Shown: in pieces, positions 1 through 11,018 of the stretch
Layout of the letters: every line of letters begins with the position of its first letter
Numbering within the stretch: position 1 is the first letter of the stretch
Assembly (NCBI RefSeq): GCF_033568475.1
Contig: NC_133120.1
Coordinates: forward strand, 94,754,151 to 94,818,150
Length of the DNA: 64,000 nucleotides
Direction: 5' to 3'
DNA from: Henckelia pumila
Taxonomy: Eukaryota > Streptophyta > Magnoliopsida > Lamiales > Gesneriaceae
The notes under the pieces: generated by a model
Databases searched by the model: none
What the model saw: the letters and a program-made list of their open reading frames with translations, nothing else
What the model was told of the DNA's origin: nothing
Program-made: the position numbers and the translations under genes

Positions 1-214
1 TTTGCGGGCGTGCAAGACAAGTTCTTGAGCAAAATTCCTTCGGCTTGCAGCATCAAAGTTGGTTTCCCTGTCTCCATCAACACTGATTGCGAAAAGTGAG
101 TGACTTTGTGTTGTTTACTTCACATTTAACAATATTCATCAGATTTTTTGAAGTGTATCTAATAGTGGGATTCTTTTGTTTTGTTTGGTTTGTCAATTTT
201 TCAGGTTACACTGA
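1..214 (+). CDS. 3' end of a non-specific lipid-transfer protein gene (partial)
   Basis: Only the last 34 codons are in the window. The first exon (1-95) reads in frame to a GT donor at 96, and the second exon (205-214) supplies the last residues and the stop codon. The peptide has the pattern IPSAC...VGFP...NTDC followed by a short tail. This matches the region between the seventh and eighth cysteines of plant nsLTPs, which are small secreted proteins that carry lipids in a helical pocket closed by four disulfides. An intron a few bases before the stop codon is typical of type-I nsLTP genes and supports the call. The signal peptide and the first six cysteines lie upstream of the window, so the subtype cannot be fixed. 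A poly(A)-like AATAAA is at about 298. Confidence 0.65.
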
Positions 215-566
215 GGTTTCTTTGGAATCGATCAGAGCTGGTTATTAATGTAGAAGCTGTTTTGAATAAGACTGTAGCTAGTACTACTCTTTTGAGAAAT
301 AAATCTTAGTGGCTTACATTTATCTGCTTTTCGCGTTCTGAGACAAATTGTGATTCGCACAAAAAGAATATTTTTTTTATTGCATGAAAAATATCATTCC
401 AACAAAAGAATCTCAGACAATCATGCGCCAGCATATGTAGTTTGATAAAACGGGGTAAATACAAAAGAATAAGTAATAAAGCCTGAACTATTGCCAATCA
501 AACAAAGAATCTGGAAGAAAACCATCTCGGGCGCCATGCCGCAAGCAACCTGAAACCTTAGCAAAA
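215..566. other. Convergent 3' intergenic region
   Basis: This stretch separates the 3' ends of the lipid-transfer gene (+) and the patellin gene (-). It should contain both 3' UTRs. No further coding or structural signal was seen. Confidence 0.5.
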
Positions 567-2260
567 TCAAGAACTGGAGTTTTTTAACATGTAGCTGTAG
601 AACGCCTTCTTTTTCTTCCCAGAAGTATTACCAATTGTGATGGCAATTTTGCCTGGTTCTTTATTCTTGAACGTGCCGCGAACTGGTGCCTCTTCCGAGC
701 ACATCTTCCTCTCTTTCTGGATAATCATGGTGTAAGAGTTTTCATTATCAGGCACGAATTCTACCGTGCAATTCACCCCCCAACCTAGAACTAAGATGTC
801 CCAGGTGATTCCCGTTCCAGCCTGAAATCATGAAACGCTAAGCATCAATCTTTTGGAAAATTTCGAGTAGTACTTCCACATTAGTCATTTTAATTACCTC
901 TGGTATGATAATTTCAAAGCTCGTGGTTGATCCAGCTCTGATCAGCAATTCGGAAACTTCATCATCAAGTTTATTTTCCCTCTTCATTCCACCATACTGG
1001 ATAGGGATTTCTTGAATCGGAATGTACCTGCCTCAGCACGGATACAGAGTTTTTCACTAAATTCCACGGACACAAAAATTAGAAAACAATACACGAGGAG
1101 ATGGGTAAGAGTTCAACTCACTTGAGCAAGGTCTCAGTGACCTTAGAGGGCCGAGCGAAGACCAGTTTGCTCTTGCTTCTTTGAGTCAAGAAAGGAGAGA
1201 TCACGGAATGCAATGCATAATACCAGAATGGAACATTAACAAAAATCTGCAAGAACGGATCGCTCATTATGAATGAACAAAAAAATTAAGAATGCAGAAT
1301 AAGAACCAGACGAAATGAAGTAAAAAAACTCACGTTTTTGGCGACAAATTCTGGGTAATTGTCCTGGAGAAGAGCAACTGCTTTGCTCACCACAGAGCGA
1401 ACCTCCTTCTTCGATGGTCCAGGAGAATTCTTGAGATCATTGATTTGAACAAAAGAACTCACACCACCAGGTTTAAAATTAAGTTTCTGAATTCCTTTTT
1501 CCATAAGCTGGACCCTCCATCTCAAGAACTGCTCGCGCTTCTCCTCTGTCGCGAGTGTCTTTTGATAGATCTCTTCATTGTCCAAGACCCCAAAAATGTT
1601 GTAACAAATGGGATGACCCTGGCGATCATTGCCGCTCAGGTATGCAGCAGATGTAAGATCAGAGCCGAACTCTTCATCCAAGATCGAATCAATCTTAAAT
1701 TCTTTTCTCCATCGAAGCGTTTTCTCGAGCATCTGGAAGGCATCACTGACCTTGAAATCCCTGGCCCTCAAGAATTTCAAGAGAATTACATCAGTACGAT
1801 CATCCCCTTTACTAGGCAACAGGGGTACTCCCCAGATGGAAATATCTTTATTCACTTCATTGTTCGCATCACTTTCTGGAGTTTTGGCACATTCATTGGG
1901 TTTTTCTTCAGCGCCCTCATCACCATTTTTCTTCTCTTCTTCACAACCTTCTTCATTTTCTCCTGCGGGTTTTTCCTTCTCCCGCAACTCTCCTCCAGTG
2001 GCAGCCACTTTCTTTTCTCCTTCCTTAGTAAAGAGCGTGTTCCCGGAAATCGCTTCTTCCAGTTTCGATTTCAGCTCATCCAACGCCTTCCTCTCATTCT
2101 GTTTCAAATCAGACTTAAAATTGCTCTCTTCTCTGTAAGAAGAAATCTTTTCCACCGCCTTTGATTCGCAAGCACGATCCTTTCCAATGCAAACTTGTTC
2201 CACCACCTTCACAGCCTCCTCCGCCGTCTGCATTGTCTCAGCTATAACCTCAACAGTCAT
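567..2260 (-). CDS. Patellin-like SEC14/GOLD phosphoinositide-binding protein (4 coding exons)
   Basis: Patellins bind phosphoinositides and act in membrane trafficking, cell-plate formation and auxin-carrier relocation. The coding exons on minus are 2260-1334, 1246-1122, 1027-898 and 821-567. All have GT-AG borders, phases agree, and together they give 478 aa. The N-terminal ~140 residues are acidic and Glu/Lys-rich (coiled-coil-like), as in patellins. The CRAL-TRIO-N segment follows (VILLKFLRARDFKV, then a WRKEF element). Next is the SEC14 lipid-binding domain, including SFVQINDLKNSPG and NYPEFVAKN at the exon 1 border. The last ~120 residues form the GOLD domain (FEIIIPE, ITWDILVLGWGVNCTVEF). 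Length and the IWGVPLL motif fit the PATL4/PATL6 group. A 5'-UTR intron (about 2354-2271) ends ten bases before the ATG, so an apparent upstream reading frame at 2271-2534 is not coding. Confidence 0.9.
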
Positions 2261-2679
2261 GGCGATTTATCTAAAAACCCAATAAATCTATCAGCATAAA
2301 AAGTAGAATAAAAACATTCAATTCCACCAACAGATTTGCAAGAAAGATTTTTACCTGGAGCTCTCCGAAATGAAATTGAGCTAGATCCCTCAAATTTAAC
2401 AAGCCGAGGCTTCTGGTGTTTTTTCCTTCGCCGACGGAGGGTTCTGAAAGAGTGAGAGAAGTGGACAAGGCGTGGGTTTGTTTATATAGCAGTTTGAATA
2501 GTGGGACCCGCAACGGTCGAAAAATTGTTGTCACCGCATGTTAGGAGCCGTTAAGATTCGCCTTCGTTTGTACCAGCCTGGCCCGGAGTTGGATTGTCTG
2601 AATCCACTCAAAGATTCCTTCGAGGTGTCAAATATATTGTTGAATGGGTCAAATAGGTTTTTTCGAAGGGAATGGGTAT

Positions 2680-2734
2680 TGGGCCGCCTTTTAATTGAGC
2701 CTTTCAAAAATATTGTCTCATGGGCTGTGGCCCA
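2680..2734. promoter_or_regulatory. Cluster of site-II (TGGGCY) elements upstream of patellin
   Basis: Three TGGGCC/TGGGCT hexamers, one of them inverted, lie at 2680, 2721 and 2729. They are about 420-470 bp upstream of the patellin ATG and roughly 200-270 bp above its likely transcription start. Site-II elements are bound by TCP factors and are common in promoters of growth-related plant genes. Function here is inferred from motif and position only. Confidence 0.4.
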
Positions 2735-3568
2735 ATTAGAACCACTCACCAGTCCACCACGTTTGTTTGAAAGTTCCACGAGACCCAGTTTAGTTATTAA
2801 CTTATTATTAATTTATTATTATTTTTTATAATAGTTTACTGATTAGTTATTGGTTAAGACTTGAGTCAATGTGTTACGAAAATAAATAATAATAATAATA
2901 ATAAATTGTTTGACCAATATTAATATCTATTACTATTAATAAAGCATGATCAGATTATACTAACTACTTTAGGTATTTTTAAATGTTTTGACAGAATTGT
3001 CATTCTTTCAAAATTATAATTGCATGCATTGCTAACTAAAATAAAAGTAACACATACCTAAATTAGTCCTAAAATTTCACATGTTCACTTCTAAATTCAC
3101 ATACACACGTGCATACCTACTAACTAACTTTCAATTTTTTTTTTATAGTTCATAGTATTTTCTTTTTAAAATAGAGTGCATGATTGTCTAAAAAATTTTA
3201 CCATATTAAAATTTTAAAAATAATATATATTTCAATTTAAAAAATATAATTTTATATACACACATGACACAACGTGTGTGCTTCGTAACTAATTTAGATA
3301 AAAATTATCTTAAAACGATCTCACAGATGAAACAAATCATTCATAATAATCTATTAACTTTTGTCAAAAATATAAATGTTTATTATAAATATGAGAGTTT
3401 AACAATTTCATCAATTCATTTATTTATAACTATCACATTTAAAAAAAAAAAATTTAAAAAAACTCCCATTCTAACGGAAAACTTGGCCAATCACTGAATG
3501 TAAAAAAAAAAAGAAAAGAAAAAAAAGTACAAAAATAATAATCTGACAGTGGGCACGCATCGTGGAAA
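2735..3568. other. AT-rich intergenic region with a microsatellite and a decayed interspersed repeat
   Basis: This is the divergent spacer between patellin (-) and the first BBE-like gene (+). It contains an AAT microsatellite at about 2884-2906. At about 3295-3400 a degraded copy of a dispersed repeat is recognised by an ACGATCTCA core and a later TTATAAATATGAG-like segment; similar segments occur near 13980. No gene was seen. Confidence 0.4.
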
Positions 3569-5281
3569 ATGGTGGAGATATTCTTTCTTCTCCTTCCTCT
3601 TGTTTTTCTTTCATTTGGCATTTCTTGTTCTTCAGCAGCAATGGATTCTGTATACAGCTCCTATGTACAATGTTTTACGGATAATAATAAGAATGTCTCA
3701 GATTCCCAAATCTCAGCAATTGTCTACGCTCCCGCAAACCCTTCTTTCACCTCTCTTCTCCAATCCTACATTCGAAACCGCCGCTTCAAACTCTCCACCA
3801 CCCCTAAACCCATCTTCATCATCACCCCCACGGAGCCTTCCCACGTCAGCGCCGCCGTCCTCTGCTCCAAGAAACTCGGACTGCAGCTGAAGATCCGTAG
3901 CGGCGGACATGACTACGAGGGAATCTCCTACGTGTCCGACACCGCGTTCCTTATGCTCGATATGTTCAATCTCCGTTCCATTGACATCAACATGGAAGAT
4001 GAAACTGCGTGGGTGCAGTCCGGAGCTTTGCTTGGAGAATTGTATTACAGGATCTGGGAAAAGAGCAAGGTCCATGGATTCCCTGCTGGGGTCTGCCCCA
4101 CTGTCGGAGTCGGCGGTCACATCAGCGGCGCTGGCTACGGCAACATGCTGCGCAAATACGGGCTTACGGTAGATCATGTCATCGACGCGCAGATTGTGAC
4201 TGCCAATGGAAGTGTTTTAGACCGTCAAGCCATGGGAGAAGACCTTTTCTGGGCAATCCGCGGCGGCGGCGGCGCTAGTTTTGGTGTCATTCTGGCTTAC
4301 AAGATAAAGCTAGTCCCGGTGCCACCAATTGTTACCGTTTTCAGGATTATTAAGGGTTTGGACCAGAATTCAACTGAAGCCCTTCTTCAATACCAACAAA
4401 TTGCAGACAAGATTGACAATGATCTCTTCATCAGGATTCTCTTGCAGCCGATTACCAAGAACAAGATTCGAACTGTTCGAACCACATTCATCGGAATGTT
4501 CCTCGGTGATTCCACCAGGCTGTTATCTGTCACCGATTCAGGATTCCCGGAATTGGGGCTGACCAAACTCGATTGCAAAGAAATGTCTTGGATTGATTCA
4601 GTTCTGTACTGGGCTAATTTCGACAACACCACTACCCCAAGTGCTCTTTTAAGCAGAACCTCAGATTCCATCAACTTCTTGAAACGCAAATCAGATTACG
4701 TGAAGACGCCCATTTCCAGGTCGGGCCTGGAATCCCTGTTCAATAAGATGGTTGAAATCGGTAAAGTCGGGCTTGTTTTCAATTCTTACGGCGGGAGAAT
4801 GAGTGAAATACCCGAATCCGAGACCCCATTTCCTCATCGAGCTGGTAACATTTTCAAGATTCAGTATTCCGTAAATTGGAAAGAAGAAGGGGAAGCAGCA
4901 GACAATAATTTCATCGATCAGGCAAGACAGTTGTACGATTTCATGGAGCCTTTCGTTTCGAGCAATCCAAGAGAAGCATACCTCAATTATAGGGACTTGG
5001 ATATTGGCACAACTGACAACGGAAAGAACAGCTACAATGAAGGAAAAGTTTATGGGACGAAATATTTCAAGAGCAATTTCGACAGGCTGGTGAAGATCAA
5101 GACAGCTTTTGATCCAGACAATGTGTTTAGGAATGAACAAAGCATACCCACACTGGCTTCGCCTCAAGAAGAAAATAAAGGGAGCCATTTTAGTGCTGCA
5201 TCATTGAAATTATCAGTGCTTATCCAATGCTTGACTGCACTAAGTCTTGGGAATTTTGCAAATTTGCCATGCAAAATATAG
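3569..5281 (+). CDS. Berberine-bridge-enzyme-like FAD oxidoreductase, copy 1
   Basis: This is a single-exon gene of 570 aa. A hydrophobic signal peptide (about residues 1-23) predicts secretion or vacuolar entry. The FAD-binding PCMH fold carries both sites of bicovalent flavin attachment: His114 in RSGGHDYEG and Cys176 in GVCPTVGVGGH. The gatekeeper three residues after the Cys is Val179, the state linked to oxygen-reactive (oxidase) members. Active-site residues known from Arabidopsis BBE-like enzymes are kept: Tyr in HDYEG, Tyr190 (GAGYG), Lys430 and Gln432 (KIQY) and Tyr474 (NYRDLD). Family substrates include monolignols, oligosaccharides and alkaloid precursors, and the sequence does not decide between them. 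The family usually ends shortly after the NEQSIP motif, but here about 44 residues follow, including a hydrophobic stretch (LKLSVLIQCLTALSLG). It is the first of three tandem copies. Confidence 0.93.
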   Translation: MVEIFFLLLPLVFLSFGISCSSAAMDSVYSSYVQCFTDNNKNVSDSQISAIVYAPANPSFTSLLQSYIRNRRFKLSTTPKPIFIITPTEPSHVSAAVLCSKKLGLQLKIRSGGHDYEGISYVSDTAFLMLDMFNLRSIDINMEDETAWVQSGALLGELYYRIWEKSKVHGFPAGVCPTVGVGGHISGAGYGNMLRKYGLTVDHVIDAQIVTANGSVLDRQAMGEDLFWAIRGGGGASFGVILAYKIKLVPVPPIVTVFRIIKGLDQNSTEALLQYQQIADKIDNDLFIRILLQPITKNKIRTVRTTFIGMFLGDSTRLLSVTDSGFPELGLTKLDCKEMSWIDSVLYWANFDNTTTPSALLSRTSDSINFLKRKSDYVKTPISRSGLESLFNKMVEIGKVGLVFNSYGGRMSEIPESETPFPHRAGNIFKIQYSVNWKEEGEAADNNFIDQARQLYDFMEPFVSSNPREAYLNYRDLDIGTTDNGKNSYNEGKVYGTKYFKSNFDRLVKIKTAFDPDNVFRNEQSIPTLASPQEENKGSHFSAASLKLSVLIQCLTALSLGNFANLPCKI

Positions 5282-6800
5282 CTTAGTTAGTAAATAACAT
5301 ACGTCAAATTGTTGTTCAATGTGTGGAGAGCGAGAAACTTTATGTGCATGTAAATGATGGCATATTTCAATGGCTTTTTCCCAATGATATGTGAAAAAGA
5401 AGATGTTGGTTGATCTAGAAAACTTATTCACGTCAAATCCTTATTATAAATATATAAACTTGTATTAAACTAGATAACATTGGCCTCGACTTTGTCTTAA
5501 GTCTGTTATGTTTTCTGATATGAGATATCAAATTTTTTTGGCCTTTTTTGCTAAATTTGCAAGAAGAGAATCCATGCCCAAAATATTTAGCACTCCCAAA
5601 TTGCGAAGAGCTCTTCACTCTGACTAAAATTTCCGGCCAACCAAACAAGCAATCCGGACCATTTAAAAACCAAGACTTGTATGATGATTATGAGATGCAA
5701 CAACACAAGCAATTCTTGCTATGCTGGCCTACATGCGAAGTTTCTGTAACAAGAGCAGCCTTAGAAGAATCCCATGCCCAAATTCCCAACAATAGGGGGT
5801 TATTTTCTTATGCGAGAGAATGAATTTCTTGATGCTTCTCCTCTTCTTCATTCTGCATTAACCAAATGCCATTTTTTTGTTACTTCATCAATTAAAGAAG
5901 AGAAGTTTTGTACAATATTCAATGCAGAACAAGTATTTGGAGTAGATAAATTCATGTTCCTCTCACTGATCCAATCCATTTATTTTTTAGACGTGGATGC
6001 TCCACATGTTCTTAGATTCCTTTGCTTTTACTGCTTTTTTAAAAAAAATTCTGTTGTTTATTGTTTCCTTTTCTCTACTTTTCATGGTTTATTTTAAGCT
6101 AGCTCCCACCATAACAGTACCCCCAGCTCAGATATCACAGCGATAATCACCCACAAAAGTTTATAATTTCCTCCATGTAGACACACAATCCAATCAGAAT
6201 CTTGGGTTGGAACAAGATAGCCTTCTAGTAATCAGTAGGTAAGGTTATAAGTTACTACAAAGTAACCAAGTTAATCACGGCCGCCATCCGTGCCGGTTCA
6301 AATGCACCAAAGTGCATTGGCCAATATGAAACTTTATCCAAAAAGATTGCATTTACTTTACTTTTAAGGTTCATCTTTGACCATTGTGTTTCTATTTTAA
6401 CTTAATGAGCAAGGAGTTAAATCTCACAAACACAATATTTCGGGATTTACAGCAAAGTAGAATATTAAAAACCTACAGTTTTTTGTTTTTCTATTTAAAA
6501 CTGTTTGCAGGATGTTACCAGAGTGGTTTTCCCATTCAATGGAGTGTGTTATTTTCCTCTCTTTGGACATCCTTAAAGCAACAAATGAACGTGAATTTGT
6601 AATTTAGAAGGCAAGAATGGAAATTTAGGCAAAGAACCTCAATTCTGTAGTCAAAAAGTGCTCAGATACTTGGAAATTCATTAAGCATAAACTTATGTTG
6701 ATTTTCTTACCTCATCATTATATTTCTAATCACCCACCTAACAAGTAGTGAACCATGACATTCACTACATATCATATGGGGTCATCAAGAAACCACAAAG
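5282..6800. other. Intergenic spacer between BBE-like copies 1 and 2
   Basis: About 1.5 kb of AT-rich sequence. Short open frames here (for example 5548-5823 and 5774-6097) have no family similarity that I recognise and no signal peptide or motif. I see no gene, repeat array or RNA gene. Confidence 0.5.
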
Positions 6801-6802
6801 TC

Positions 6803-6810
6803 CATAAATA
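6803..6810 (+). promoter_or_regulatory. TATA-like box of BBE-like copy 2
   Basis: CATAAATA lies about 66 bp upstream of the preferred ATG, a normal TATA-to-ATG distance for a plant gene with a short leader. Motif match only. Confidence 0.4.
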
Positions 6811-6836
6811 CCTCAGTTCCCCAACACACAACTTAA

Positions 6837-8486
<1,650 letters not shown>

Positions 8487-9031
8487 TTAGCTAAAAAGTA
8501 GTTTGGAAAATATATTCAGGCTACTATTTAAAGATTTGCTGCAACTGATATCCCTTTTCATAATTTGTTTTGTGTTCTATTTGCAGTTTGATTGTCCTAA
8601 AAGTTTTATATTCCACTTCTTGTAATTGGATTTTCGGTAATATTCCAGCTAGTACTTTAAACATGTTACATGATTGCAGATCATTTCCTTTTCTCCAATT
8701 CTTTAGATTTTGATTGGGGAATTGCATATTTTATGAACATTTTCATCCGTTTGTCACTTTGTTTAGCTTTACCTCCTAAAATTCATAAACACATAGAGAA
8801 ATGGATCAAAAAATATAAGCTTTGGAGTGCATAATTAAAAGTATAGTTATATTCACTAAGCTGTACGTTATGAATGCAGTGACATTTAAGCATAAATTTA
8901 CTCTACATTAATATTCTTTAACATTAATTCATATTTAAGCATTATTTACTATGTCCACTTTCAGTTACCTGCATAAAAACTTGGACTAAAACCGTTTCAT
9001 TATGGAAGCTTTACATGTTACACAACACTGA
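8487..9031. other. Intergenic spacer and promoter between BBE-like copies 2 and 3
   Basis: About 545 bp, AT-rich. It should contain the 3' UTR of copy 2 and the promoter of copy 3. No other feature was recognised. Confidence 0.5.
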
Positions 9032-9039
9032 TATAAATA
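9032..9039 (+). promoter_or_regulatory. TATA box of BBE-like copy 3
   Basis: TATAAATA lies 56 bp upstream of the ATG. The position and consensus fit a TATA box serving this gene. Confidence 0.5.
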
Positions 9040-9087
9040 CACAATCCGGTTGAAAAGCACATTTTTACAGAACAGTGGATTAAAATC

Positions 9088-10683
9088 ATGTTAATCCCTT
9101 CCACAGTGTCATTAATACTTGTCTTGTTTTGTTTTCCTTCCATAGTTGTATCTAAAGCTGTCCATGACCACCATGAAACCTTCGAAAAGTGCCTATGGAA
9201 CAAGTCTCGCTGTCTCTCCGAACCTATCCTCCACACCATCTTCTCAGAGTCTTATTGGCCTATTCTCCTATCGACTATGCGAAATCTCAGATTCAATTAC
9301 ACCAACACACGTAAACCTTTCTACATAATCACACCAGAAAGTTATGATCAAGTAAAAAGGGCTGTTGTGTGCTCGAAAAAACACAACGTTGAGATAAGAA
9401 CCCGAAGTGGTGGCCATGACTATGAAGGCCAGTCGGTGACTGGTCCAAGACCATTCATACTTCTTGATTTACAGAAGCTGAGAAAAGTGAAGGTTAATGT
9501 GCAAGATCAAACTGCATGGGTTCAAGCCGGTGCAACATTGGGTGAACTCTACTATTACATTGCTCAGAAGAGCAAGACCCTTGGTTTTCCAGCCGGGGTT
9601 TGCCCTACGGTTGGCGTAGGCGGTCACATAAGCGGAGGTGGACAAGGTACCTTGTCAAGAAAATACGGCTTAGCGGCGGATAATGTTGTTGATGCACTGA
9701 TAGTTGATGTCAAAGGGAGACTTCTTAACAGAAAACAGATGGGTAAGGATGTGTTTTGGGCTATCCGAGGTGGTGGAGCAGCGAATTTTGGAGTCGTTGT
9801 TGCTTGGAAGATCAAGTTGGTTAAAGTACCACAAAAAGTGACGGTTTTTACCGTACGCAGCTCCTTAGAAGAAGGTGCGACCCAGCTTGTTGCAAAATGG
9901 CAAAGGATAGCATATCGGTTTCCTGAAGATCTTTTCGTAAGACTACACTTCGGTCCATACAAGAACAAGAAAGGCAAAGCATCAATGCTAATTGCATTCA
10001 GGGGACTTTACTTGGGCACAGTTAAGCAACTCCTACCACTGATGAAAAAACAATTCCCTGAGATGGGGTTGAAGGCTAGTCATTGCCAAGAAACAACTTG
10101 GATCGGTTCCGTGTTATATTTCGAAAAAGGGGTCATAAAAGAGAACTCCACGAAAGAGTTGCTGAATTGGAAAGAAACAAATCCTGTATTTCAAAAACCA
10201 AAATCAGACATTATGACAAAGCTCATGCCAGAAAAAGCTCTGAAGAAACTGTGGCGAGTTTACTTGAAGGGGATTCCCGGGGTGCTGATCATGACACCCT
10301 ATGGTGGGAAAATGAGCAGTATTTCAGAGGATGCAACGCCATTTCCGCACAGGTCTGGAACCTTGTTCAGCATATTGTACTTGTCTGATTGGAACAGAAC
10401 CTCGATGGCGGTGGCGAAGGAGAAATATGGGTGGCTTCAGAGGATTTACAAATTCATGGGAAAGTATGCTTCTAAGCCAAGAACTTCATATCTGAATTAT
10501 AAAGATTTGGACTTGGGAAAGGACTACGAAGGATTGGCGAATTACACACAGGCTTCCGCCTGGGGTAAAATGTATTTCAAAAATAATTTCAAGAAACTGG
10601 CGGAGGTAAAACATAGGTTTGATCCAGAGAATTATTTCAAGAATGAGCAAAGTATTCCACCACTGGAACCAGACTCAGATTAG
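9088..10683 (+). CDS. Berberine-bridge-enzyme-like FAD oxidoreductase, copy 3 (divergent active site)
   Basis: This is a single-exon gene of 531 aa with a signal peptide (about residues 1-22). The covalent FAD residues are His110 (RSGGHDYEG) and Cys172 (GVCPTVGVGGH), and the gatekeeper is Val175 (oxidase-like). Several residues that line the substrate side in Arabidopsis BBE-like enzymes are replaced: the GGGYG tyrosine is Gln186 (GGGQG), and the KxQ pair is Ser428 and Leu430 (SILY). The Tyr in HDYEG and Tyr471 (NYKDLD) remain. The fold, the GGGAANFG FAD loop and the C-terminal NEQSIPPL motif are intact, so it should be a folded flavoprotein. Its chemistry or substrate probably differs from copies 1 and 2. 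It is the last gene of the tandem array and converges on the ATL-like gene. Confidence 0.93.
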   Translation: MLIPSTVSLILVLFCFPSIVVSKAVHDHHETFEKCLWNKSRCLSEPILHTIFSESYWPILLSTMRNLRFNYTNTRKPFYIITPESYDQVKRAVVCSKKHNVEIRTRSGGHDYEGQSVTGPRPFILLDLQKLRKVKVNVQDQTAWVQAGATLGELYYYIAQKSKTLGFPAGVCPTVGVGGHISGGGQGTLSRKYGLAADNVVDALIVDVKGRLLNRKQMGKDVFWAIRGGGAANFGVVVAWKIKLVKVPQKVTVFTVRSSLEEGATQLVAKWQRIAYRFPEDLFVRLHFGPYKNKKGKASMLIAFRGLYLGTVKQLLPLMKKQFPEMGLKASHCQETTWIGSVLYFEKGVIKENSTKELLNWKETNPVFQKPKSDIMTKLMPEKALKKLWRVYLKGIPGVLIMTPYGGKMSSISEDATPFPHRSGTLFSILYLSDWNRTSMAVAKEKYGWLQRIYKFMGKYASKPRTSYLNYKDLDLGKDYEGLANYTQASAWGKMYFKNNFKKLAEVKHRFDPENYFKNEQSIPPLEPDSD

Positions 10684-11018
10684 TGTAACGACGTGTTGTG
10701 AAATTCCTTTGGTTTGTTTACTTCTTATCCTTATTATGATCAGTGATCTTGTTTGTCGTTTCAAATTATGGTTGATACAGGGGCAAAGGTTTAAGCAGCC
10801 ATTGAAATAATTCAACTTTCCTGGATTGATACAGAGTATATTTGAACAAAAAGTGTTGATATCTTTCTACCCTCGGGTCACCCTTTGTTTTTGAGGTATT
10901 TATGAGTGGCGTCTGTTATGTACGTATGTAAACAAGAGCCAAACATTTACAACAACAAAAAAGAACGAAAGATGGCAAGATAAATCAGCAATGTAGGCAG
11001 GATTCGAAGTCCAGGATT
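10684..11018. other. Convergent 3' region between BBE-like copy 3 and the ATL-like gene
   Basis: About 335 bp expected to hold both 3' UTRs. No other feature was seen. Confidence 0.45.

Noticed and set aside
1445-2164. Plus-strand open frames over the patellin gene
   Set aside because: They lie opposite patellin exon 1, have low-complexity Phe/Ser content and no motif. They are shadows of the minus-strand gene.
2271-2534. Minus-strand open frame just upstream of the patellin start
   Set aside because: It spans a likely 5'-UTR intron (2354-2271) and leader and has no family similarity.
2538-2831. Plus-strand frame in the patellin promoter
   Set aside because: No signal, motif or splice support; it overlaps the promoter with site-II motifs.
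6240-6330. tRNA-like look of a GGTTCAAATGC segment
   Set aside because: The GTTCAAAT box is present, but no matching A box or cloverleaf arms could be found around it.
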